From assembly GCF_026210795.1 (NCBI RefSeq), contig NC_089460.1, positions 248,001 through 312,000 of the forward strand: a DNA stretch of 64,000 bases. The letters run 5' to 3'. Each line of letters starts with the position of its first letter. Within the stretch, counting starts at the first letter, position 1. This DNA comes from Rhizophagus irregularis. Its lineage: Eukaryota; Glomeromycota; Glomeromycetes; Glomerales; Glomeraceae. Of the stretch, positions 56,047 to 64,000 are shown one piece after another. A program made the position numbers and the translations under genes. The notes under the pieces were generated by a model. That model saw nothing but the letters and a program-made list of their open reading frames with translations. It had not been told where the DNA came from and did no database searches.

Positions 56047-56419
56047 GAAAAAGGATAAAACTACCACCATTCGATTCGTCTCAGGAGACGATTCTAACAA
56101 GGGCTATGATACATCTTTGTACGATTATTAGATGCCAAGTTATTTAATATATTCTTTATATAACTGCGATTATAAACGGTTCTTTTTAATATAAGATTTT
56201 TGAGGATAGGTGTGATAGTGACTATAGATAGATTGTGACTATATAGGATAGATTTTAATAATAAAGTGTTTTGAACATTCAACTAGTGTGACTATATAGT
56301 AGAATGTGACTATAACGGGAGTGACTATAGAGGGAGTTGACTGTATTAACATAATTTCAAAGAAATATACATAGTTATACAAATAAAAATAGTATTAAAT
56401 TAAAATACACCGATTGGTA

Positions 56420-56960
56420 AAAATTACTCAAATACTTACGGAAGACAATTTCCATTTAAGATCTGGGATGATGATCTTACGTTTATTTGGATTGTTTTCA
56501 TTGGTCTTTAATTTTTCTGAACTGTGGTATCGATTTTTAGTCTGAACAGATCAGAACTCGTCATTATAGAATTTATCTACCAATCAGTCCTTTAACGTGG
56601 TTAGTTTATCGATGATTTTTAATCTTCTTTTACGTTTTTAAATAAATAATAGGAAATATTTATTAATAAGAAAAGGTAATATCAAATAAAATAATTTAAT
56701 ATTTACATCACTTCATTAGAAATTTGCATGCCACCTTCTTATATCATTTTCTACTCAATTTGCACTTCGTCTTGCACTAAGAAGTTCCTGCCGATGACGT
56801 TCATAAATGATATGTTTAATGACGCCATCAGTCACCAAGAAGAACTTCTTATTAATTAATTTTTGAACAACTGGAATGATATTATTCACTTTTTTTTGCT
56901 GACTTTCAAAAGTTCTTTTTATATTTAAATTTTTATCATCTGGAAGTCAGTCCATTCATA
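56420..56960 (-). pseudogene. 5' exons of the decayed unknown gene
   Basis: Reading 56950-56700 gives NLNIKRTFESQQKKVNNIIP, then VVQKLINKKFFLVTDGVIKH and ERHRQELLSARRSAN-stop-VENDIRRWH. Reading 56640-56455 gives KIIDKLTTLKD-stop-LVDKFYNDEF-stop-SVQTKNRYHSSEKLK, then NPNKRKIIIPDLKWKLSS before a donor-like GTAAGT. All three stops are TGA where Arg (CGA) would fit. The gene continues at 54385-54065. Confidence 0.5.
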
Positions 56961-57287
56961 TGGATAGATAAGAAAAATTGGGCTTAATTTTATATCACCA
57001 TATTCTTTTGTGTGTAACATAAATCATAAGATCTGGTGGCTTAATAAATTATATTAAATCACAAAATAGGGGTATCTTCAGGACTTTAAAAATGATTTTG
57101 AATATTAACAATACTAGTAAGCAACTCATCAACTATATAAGGAATCTATGAGTGAATTTTATAGTAAGCAACTGAGTTTAATATCGTGTTACTTTTAGCT
57201 TAAAAAAGACCTTTTTTTTATTATAAACTACGTTAACTAATTTTTTTGGGTTAATTATTTCTTTTTTAAAAAAAAAATAAAAAATAT

Positions 57288-57950
57288 GTTAACAATGTCA
57301 ACTCTAAATAATACGCTTTGCAATACATTAAAATGTAAAATGTGTAGACAGATTTATAAATGACATTCAAGTTTAGCTAAACATGAAAAATCCATTAAAG
57401 ATGCTAATACTATAAAGCTAACAATATATGATTTGCCTAAAAGAGCAATTGAAGAGATGTAAAAAATGATAGTTTATCATATAAAAGAAAGATTGAAACA
57501 GCATTCAAGACATGCTGGAAATGTTCACATTATGGTTAATTGTACAAAGAGTCAGTTTTTTAGTGTTTTAAAGGATATATACATAATTATTATTCAAAAA
57601 CGGGAATTTATAAATGTATATTTAAAGGTGTTGATACTTACTCTACTTTATCACTTATATTGAGAGATGACAATTGGGATGCTAAATATTTTTCACAGCA
57701 TCAGAAAACATTTGTTTTATTATACTAACTACCATTAAATTCAAATGATCTTGATCCTTTTTGAGAACCAGATCCTTTTCAAAAATTTGATCCTCTTCAA
57801 GAGCTAGATCTTCTTTAAGAACCAGCAGATTATCTTCAAAATCAAACTAAAAAATGATGGATTCACAAACCAAAACCTGTACAAATTATTATTGGATGGA
57901 GAAAAAAAATAAAATCAAATGTGTATAATATTAAGGATTTATTTTCATAA
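57288..57950 (+). pseudogene. Decayed C2H2 zinc-finger gene
   Basis: Reads MLTMSTLNNTLCNTLKCKMC, then RQIYK-stop-HSSLAKHEKSIKDA. The C-x2-C...H-x4-H spacing is a C2H2 finger, with TGA (57361-57363) in place of an expected Arg. It continues LTIYDLPKRAIEEM-stop-KMIVYHIKERLKQHSRHAGN, and after a frame change YSTLSLILRDDNWDAKYFSQ and a Pro/Asp/Leu-rich repeat (DPFQKFDPLQELDLL). Multiple stops; not functional. Confidence 0.6.
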
Positions 57951-58129
57951 ATTTTACAGTTTTAGTGTTTCATCATGTATGAAAATTGTTAGATGAACAT
58001 GAAAAAGAGTGATAATAATAAAAATTTAAAAGATAAAATAGATAGAATTTTTTTTTTTTTTTTTTGCAAGGTAGTGCAATTCATGAGTTTATTAGTTATA
58101 TGGAATTACAGATTTTTCTGCTATAAGCA

Positions 58130-58690
58130 TAATTAATCTATTAAAACTTTGAACTGGGTTCTCATCCTATAGATTGCTTCCATACAATATAAAATTCACC
58201 TATATTCTTCTATAGTAGCTATCAGATTATATAGGATCATTATTATCCTATGGCTTTAGTATATGCTTTTACTACCTTCTAAACAAAAAGAAGAATTATA
58301 TGTGTATTTATACATCTTGATATTATTATATATCTTCCAAATTATCCTATTTCCTTCTCTAATAAACTGATTATATACTGTCTTGTTTTTTCAAAAGAAA
58401 TTGACCATTGTTCATTATGTTTGAGAATTTTCCTTCCTTTTAAATCATATGTATTACCTTCTATTTGCTGAGTTGGAGTTCATTCATATGCAATACGTTA
58501 ATGTGCTGGTATTTTTTTCTTTAGGTCTTGTTTCTTGATCCCTTTTATACATTCCCATTCTGTTACTAAGTTGCAACGTAGTTGCCAAATGATTCTATAA
58601 AATTCATTAATAAAAATTTCTAAAAACAAAGTAGTAATTGTTAGTGTAGCTTTTTCTGACTTAACAATAGATTTGAGTTTCTATATTTTT
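58130..58690 (-). pseudogene. Fragment of an unknown gene with stops
   Basis: Minus-strand reading from about 58680 gives SIVKSEKATLTITTLFLEIF, then INEFYRIIWQLRCNLVTEWE and CIKGIKKQDLKKKIPAH-stop-RIAYE-stop-TPTQQIEGNTYDLKG. It is likely a relic of a lineage-specific family. The two stops fit CAA to TAA and TGG to TGA changes. Confidence 0.4.
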
Positions 58691-58711
58691 CTTTTAAAAA
58701 GAAGTTCCTTA

Positions 58712-58992
58712 TCACTGGTAAAAAAATGGTCTATCCTACACATATCCTACACATATCTTACATATATCGGGTACTCAAAATGTAGAAAATCATACACAAA
58801 TAATACACATATCATACACATATCGGGTACTTATATATATAGTATACCTATCAGGTACCTGATATATGTATGATATATATATTAGTACCCAATATGTATA
58901 TGATATGTGTATTATTTGTGTATGATTTTCTACATTTTAAGTACCCAATATGTGTAAGATATGTGTAGGATAAATCATTTTTTTACCAGTGA
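58712..58992. mobile_element. 281-bp near-palindromic MITE with 3-bp duplication
   Basis: Arms of about 125 bp beginning TCACTGGTAAAAAAATG are inverted copies of each other. The element is flanked by TTA on both sides (58709-58711 and 58993-58995). The interior is built of CATACACATATC and CGGGTACT words shared with 20108-20255 and 24784-24985. Confidence 0.85.
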
Positions 58993-59039
58993 TTAATATC
59001 AATTGTATAAAAGGAATAGGTAACTCCTAATTTGAACCT

Positions 59040-59430
59040 GTAATATAAACAAAAAAATTCCTATTTCATGACATCAATTGTTACAGTATGTCCTTTTAAT
59101 TTCTAAATTGGCTGCATCTTGAGTTGGAATTTCGTTGATTATTATATCCTTCATTTCACCAATATTATCATCTTGGTATGTGGATTTTTCATGCGAAGTA
59201 AATGTATCTGGCATTGTAATGGGTGTGTTCCATAACTGAACATCATGTTCTGGCATAACCACTGTTCTTGATGGTTGTCACGAGAATCTTTGAACGTGTT
59301 CACTTGGTTCACTTGGTTGAAAAGTTGTTGTTCTTCCATGGTGTTTGGCATTAGCGTGCTGTCTCAAACCGCTGGAAGTTGAAAAATATCTCTTGCAAAT
59401 TTAACATTTATATCTGACCATTTTTCTTTA
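59040..59430 (-). pseudogene. Possible relic coding fragment
   Basis: Two overlapping minus-strand frames with plausible composition (MEEQQLFNQVNQVNTFKDS and MPDTFTSHEKSTYQDDNIGE) suggest a frameshifted protein relic. I recognise no family, and the evidence is weak. Confidence 0.25.
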
Positions 59431-59614
59431 AAAATCAATGCGAGTTTAGAAATTAATGCAGGAAAATTTTTTTAATTAGTTTCATGTGAGAAATATTTAT
59501 GAAGATTTACTTTTGGTATATTTTTTTTTTTACTGATTATCAAGCGAATATAAATTTTACTGATACTTGATTATTTTTGTTTACTGAAAGATAATTAATT
59601 TATTTACTGATTAG

Positions 59615-59935
59615 TAATTAATTTTTTTCATTTACTGATATTTTTAATTCAGAAGTAACTGATTTTTTAAAAAAATTCTGGCAAAACTTTTAATCTTACC
59701 TAATTTTTCAATTATTTATAATGTAAGAATTTTTTTATTTTTTTCGGTTGGCTGAATCGTCGCAATAATTAATTTATTTAATTTACTGATCATTAAATAT
59801 ATTTTAATTCAGGAGTAACTGATTTTTTAAAAAAATTCTGGCAAAACTTTTAACCTTACCCAATTTTTCAATTATTTATAATGTAAGAATTTTTTCATTT
59901 TTTTTCAGTTAGCTGAATCGTCGCATATTTTTACA
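59615..59935. repeat. Tandem duplication, 160-bp unit, two copies
   Basis: The word AGTAACTGATTTTTTAAA recurs at exactly 160 bp (59654 and 59814), as do ATTTATAATGTAAGAATTTT and GGCTGAATCGTCGCA, the two copies nearly identical. Confidence 0.85.
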
Positions 59936-60059
59936 TTTATATGAATCTTAACATTTTTTTTTTTCAATTTTTTGAATTAATTGTTATTTGAATTTTTCTT
60001 CACAATATTTTTCCTATACGAATTTTACGAATTTAGAATTTAAGTGATTATAGCGTCTA

Positions 60060-60568
60060 AAAGGTCAAAAAATGCAAAAAACTCAAAAAAAAAAAGCAAG
60101 CACTTGACGTTCCTGAAGGACAAAGAAGAAAACAAGCACTTGATGTTCCTGAAGGACAGAATGAAAGCCAATAAAATATATTTGCACAAATGTTATTAGG
60201 TAGTTAGTTGTCAAGATGCTGATATTTTGCAATTTAACATTATAATTAACTTTTGCTGAACGCCAACAGTAGAATCTTAAAAAATTCCTAAAGATCCGTG
60301 CACAGATCATGAAAAATCACCTACTGGTCCTTTTGTACTCGTTACTCCATTTGATGTAGATCATGGAAGATCTTTAGTTAAATCTGTTTCTTTTACTCTA
60401 GCAAATCGTGAGAAATCCTCAACAAATCGCAAAAATTCTTTAGTCAGGACTGCGCATACTGAAACTTCTGTTTCAACTACATTTATACCATCTGTAACTA
60501 GGACCCCGAAGAATACATATACAACTCAGATCCAGACCCAAAATTTTAATATAACTTTATACATCTAA
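60060..60568 (+). pseudogene. Possible small gene relic with a 12-codon repeat
   Basis: The frame around 60095-60172 encodes two copies of KQALDVPEGQ (36-bp repeat) ending in TAA. A second open stretch, 60281-60568 (95 codons), reads PCTDHEKSPTGPFVLVTPFD, VDHGRSLVKSVSFTLANREK and further, without ATG. They might be two exons of one small Ser/Thr-rich protein, but no clean splice was found. No known family. Confidence 0.3.
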
Positions 60569-60934
60569 TTTTATTAGAAGCTTTATACAAAATCATCACA
60601 TAAGTTCAAATTTTATTATAAATTATACAATTATAAATCTGAGTTTATATAAAAAAAAAATTTTTAAAGAAAAATTTCAAATAAATTTTATTGAAAATTT
60701 TAATAAATATTATTAAAAACTATTTAAAAATTCTAACAAATACTTAAAAAATTTTTTTAAAAAAAAATTATTAAAAAAAATTATTAAAAAATAACTTAAA
60801 TAAAATTTTTAAACAAAATTGCATGTTAAAATTTTAAATACCCGATAGATATTGATGCCCAATATGTATAATATAGTAAGTTTTATGCAAAAATTTGGGT
60901 GTATACTACAAAATAAAAGAAAATACATTTTGTT

Positions 60935-61145
60935 ATATATCTCACCACCCAGTGATCGTAAAAAGATGAAACACAGCTCGTTGGATTCGTCTTGACAAGA
61001 CGAATCGAATGGTAGTAGTTTCGTGTTTCTAGGTGTGATAGATGATGAGATATACCACACATCGGCACTTTGTATTTTCGTCTACTGTGCATTTTTACAT
61101 TTTATCACATAACTCGGCATCTATCGCGCCTAGAAATATGAAACT
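60935..61145. repeat. Dyad-module copy with flanking inverted repeat
   Basis: Contains a perfect 23-bp palindrome (60984-61006), GATTCGTCTTGACAAGACGA plus ATC, followed by AATGGTAGTAGTTTCGTGTT and TCTAGGTGTGATAGATG. An inverted copy of the latter part (CATCTATCGCGCCTAGAAAT...) occupies 61109-61150, so this is a foldback like that at 18259-18744, cut by the hAT element at 61151. Confidence 0.75.
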
Positions 61146-61150
61146 ACCAC

Positions 61151-64000
61151 TAGAGTTTGGAACTGGTTGCATTTTTGAAAACCAAATTTAAAACGGGTGC
61201 AACCGGTTGGACCCTTTTTAAATCGGTTTTTGCAAAATCGGTTGAAACTGATTTATACACCCAGTTTATATTTATTTAATTATCAATTACATATCATTTT
61301 TTTTAAACGAAATAAACAGCTTAATGATCACGTGATGTAGATCATTTCATTTTACTATAACGAATAAATAATGAGCTGCACGTTCCTTATGAAATTATAC
61401 AATGATCTGTATCTAAACCAGATCGGGATTAGGCTGCAGCTAATTTTTTCCAAACAAACTACATCATAATCAAAATAGTTCTCACATGAATTCCATGAAT
61501 TCATGAAAATTCACAATGAATTCATAAAATAATTCTCACATGTAGTTGTTTAAATCACCGCATTCTCTAAAAACTTGTAGACATTCTTTTTTTGCTATTA
61601 AAATGTCAAGTTCACCATACACATTTTCTGACTCTGAAACAATTGATAATACTAATTCCACGATAAGTGAGAGTAATACCATTATACAAAATCAACGTCA
61701 GCAAATTTCCTCAACACGAAAAAACCGCAGCCATACAATATTTTTTTTTCGCGTAGATGGTGATTTTGCCTATTGTAAAATTTGTGAATCAAATTTTGCC
61801 AACACAAATAAAAGAGCTTATGGCTATAGTCAGAAAGGTGGGAATACAACTAATCTCATAGCACACTTAAGAGATAAGCATAATATAACTAAAGATAATT
61901 ATTCAGAATATCTGGATGAACACGAAGAGGTATTTCATTTTTTAATTAAGTCATGTGATTATGTCATACAAAAATTTTTTTATAAACTATAAATATTATC
62001 TATTAGCCAATTACTGAACTCGCAAATCATCTTTCAACAACATGTTCTCCTAAACGACAAGAATTAATCACCAGAAAAGTTACTGCTTTTATTATCAAAA
62101 ATGTTTAACCTTTATTTGTATTACAAAATCAAGCATTTCAAGATCTTTTATTAACATGTGAACTGGGTTATAAAATTCCCTGTGATAAATCTATTAAACA
62201 AATGCTTTTTTTAGCATACACATGGAGTAAAAACAACTTCAATCCTTATTACAAGATACAGCAGTAACAGTACACCTGACGACTGATCTTTGGACATCTA
62301 AATCCCGACATGGTTACCTTGGTGTGACTGCAACATGGTTAACTGCGGACTTTGAGTTTCAAGAAACTCTATTATCATGCAACCACCTTCCTTATCCTCA
62401 CACTGGTGAGGTTATTTGTGAAGAATTATTTCAAATATTAGAAAGTTGGAATCTGAAATAAACAGCTTTTACAGTAGCAACTGACAATGGAATGAATATG
62501 GTAAAAGCAGTTCGTTTATTAACAGAAAATTATTTTGACCAAATTCAACACCAGTCTTGTGTTGCACATACTTTGCAACTTTCAGTAATGGAAGGTTTAA
62601 AGCAATGTAAAGCATTCCATCGTCGAATAAAAAGTTTACAGACCTTTTTTTGCTTACCTAAACAGGCTGAAAGACTTCATTCAGCACAACAACAAAATTT
62701 CCAAATAAATTTATCTGAAAATGAATATATGAATCCACTAGAAGTTTTGACAGATGTCAAAACTAGGTGGAATTCTACATACTTAGCGTGGAAATGAATT
62801 CTTGAGTTACATAATTTCATGAGAAATGTATCTACAGATTTACTCTCAAAATCTGACCGAGCATCTCAAAAAGAAGGTGAAAAGCTAGAACGATTATGTT
62901 TAAGTCCAGATGAAAAAATGTAAATTTATTTATTTTTTTAGACAAATTAAATTCTTTCATTAATGTTTATATATTTTTAATAATAGATTTCTCCAGAAAA
63001 TGATTGTCACTTTGGAACCTTTTAAAACTATAACACGTAAAATTAGTGGTGCAAAATATCCAACATTAAGTCTTGTTATTCCATATATGTATTTACTTAA
63101 AAATAATTTTGCACCAAATGAGAAAGAAAATGAAACCTTAGATACCTATTTTAGTTTAATTTATGGATCTAATGGTGAAGAAGAGGATTCTGATGTGGCT
63201 AGTGATGATGAATATATTCCATCAGGTGGAACAAGACAATATTGGCAGCATTCACATCGTCAATTTCACCACCAAAGACGTGGAAATACACGAAATAGAG
63301 GTCAGAGTCGAGGTCGAGGTCGTAGAAGGGGTGGTGCATCCACATCTCATCCAGTTGAATCAAATTTGGATGATATAAATACTGTAGAATATTTACAGCC
63401 AGTAAATACTGAAGGTTTATTGCAAAAAGTTCGTGCTGCCATTTTTTTATCTTTAGATGAGCTTTGGACAGTGCCATCTAATATTATGCTTGTTGCAACA
63501 TTTCTGGATCCCCGCTTCAAAAACTTTGATTGGTGTAATGGTAATGGTAAGGATGAAGCTAAACAATTAGTTCAAGAATTGTATAATGCAAAAAAGGACT
63601 TTCTACCTCGAAATAGTATCAATAGTATTATAAGCTCTTCAGATGATGATGATGATATTTTTAAAGCACTAAAAGTTAATAAGGAAAGAGTGCAAGATGA
63701 TGATGAAGTGATGCTTTATTTGCAACAAAAACAAGTCAGATTGAAGGATGATCCATTAAAGTGGTGGTCAGTTAATGAGATTACTTTACCAATTTTAGCT
63801 CAAATTGCAAGAAAGTATTTATCCATCCCTGCAGCATCAGTACCTAGTGAGCGTCTATTCTCTGATGCTGGCAATCACATATCTGCTAGGCGGACCCGAT
63901 TATCTCCAGAGTTGGTAAACAAAATGTTGTTTTTAAAGAGAAATAGTGATATTTTTGATATTTTTCCTCCATTAAATTAGCCTAGTAGCTATATGTAACT
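61151..64000 (+). mobile_element. hAT element, left end and body (right end outside window)
   Basis: TAGAGTTTGGAACTGG at 61151 fits the YARNG start of hAT termini and abruptly interrupts the dyad-module repeat. The preceding ACTACCAC would be the 8-bp duplication, which cannot be checked because the right end is beyond the window. The body is the transposase relic at 61603-63980. The leader 61151-61600 has repeats of GGTTGCA / AATCGGTTTTTGCAAAATCG. Confidence 0.55.
61603..63980 (+). pseudogene. hAT transposase with BED zinc finger, decayed
   Basis: Exon 1 (61603-61929): MSSSPYTFSDSE, then a BED finger with YCKICESNF...NLIAHLRDKH (C-x2-C...H-x4-H). Exon 2 from 62007 (PITELANHLSTT) carries the catalytic region: LTTDLWTSKSRHGYLGVTAT, FTVATDNGMNM, SCVAHTLQLSV and TDVKTRWNSTYLAWK. 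After an intron (62920-62986), exon 3 reads FLQKMIVTLEPFKTITRKIS, an Arg/Gly insert (GQSRGRGRRRGG), MLVATFLDPRFKN, and the C-terminal hAT dimerisation block ARKYLSIPAASVPSERLFSD AG...RRTRLSPELVNKMLFLKRN. Disruptions: TAA near 62106, a frameshift near 62230, TAA near 62460 and TGA 62795-62797 (CGA expected). The ends are well preserved, so decay is moderate. Confidence 0.88.

Larger units (their letters stand above)
54386..56343. mobile_element. CAGTCAACTC-ended TA-flanked element (1958 bp) with nested satellite and retroposon
   Basis: Left end CAGTCAACTCTCTTTATAGT (54386 on) and right end ACTATAGAGGGAGTTGACTG (to 56343) match at 21 of 23 outer bases. Both are flanked by TA (54384-85, 56344-45). 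Inside are three 147-bp satellite units and, inside a fourth module, a 980-bp retroposon. It encodes no transposase. It interrupts the decayed gene at 54065-56960. Confidence 0.8.

Noticed and set aside
55603-56282. Small open frames within and next to the 980-bp retroposon
   Set aside because: Short, on both strands, without similarity; the sequence is better explained as a Pol III-derived retroposon.
63000-63400. Arg/Gly-rich RGRGRRRGG segment as a separate RNA-binding protein
   Set aside because: It is in frame inside the hAT transposase between FKTITRKISG and MLVATFLDPRF, so it is an insert in that protein.

Overview
This window looks like nuclear DNA of an arbuscular mycorrhizal fungus of the Rhizophagus type (Glomeromycotina). 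The evidence is a very AT-rich sequence, genes cut by many 60-100 nt introns (donor GTAAGT or GTATNN, short T-tract, TAG/CAG acceptor), islands of conserved fungal genes, and large tracts packed with decayed transposons and lineage-specific gene relics. The taxon is an inference; the eukaryotic, fungal nature is well supported by the SUN, anoctamin, NADPH oxidase and tubulin-ligase-like genes.

Layout. 1-9.6 kb is a conserved gene island: the N-terminus of a probable aldehyde dehydrogenase (-), a TspO/MBR-like membrane protein (+), a tubulin-tyrosine-ligase-like protein (-), a SUN-domain nuclear envelope protein (-) and a lipase-fold protein whose catalytic serine position is glycine (+). A small unknown gene lies at 11 kb. 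11.4-35.3 kb is a transposon graveyard: a 781-bp TIR element, a decayed Tc1/mariner transposase with a MITE nested in it, a 52-bp tandem repeat, nested TIR elements (one with GC-rich ends), two ~0.93-kb direct repeats, several TA-flanked MITEs and a 486-bp foldback. A 3.3-kb TIR-bounded element at 21.5-24.8 kb carries about 18 tandem copies of a unit that looks like intron plus 14-codon microexon. A complete 6.6-kb CACTA transposon (25702-32337, 3-bp duplication ATA) splits an unknown host gene. 35.8-47.5 kb is a second conserved island: anoctamin/TMEM16 (+), NADPH oxidase (-), a PPIE-type RRM protein (+), a large glycosyltransferase-like type II membrane protein (-) and a 1-acylglycerol-3-phosphate acyltransferase (+). 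48-52.3 kb holds lineage-specific genes, including a deaminase-like gene and its truncated copy. 52.3-64 kb is again repeats and pseudogenes: a short-unit array, a 1.96-kb TA-flanked TIR element containing a 147-bp satellite and a 980-bp retroposon with two Pol III-type promoters, a decayed C2H2 gene, a palindromic MITE and a decayed hAT transposase running to the window edge.

How it fits together. The housekeeping genes act in membranes and lipids (anoctamin, acyltransferase, TspO-like), the nuclear envelope (SUN), redox signalling (NOX) and RNA processing (RRM), and they form no operon-like unit. The accessory tracts share a few sequence families that recur across 45 kb: the CAGTC-ended TA elements, a GATTCGTCT/AGACGAATC dyad module, a CCCAAATTA...GACAT unit and a GATATGTGTA/GGGTACC family. 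Many of the premature stops in old transposons and relic genes are TGA where CGA is expected, one of them provable against a neighbouring repeat copy, which points to C-to-T decay at CpG.
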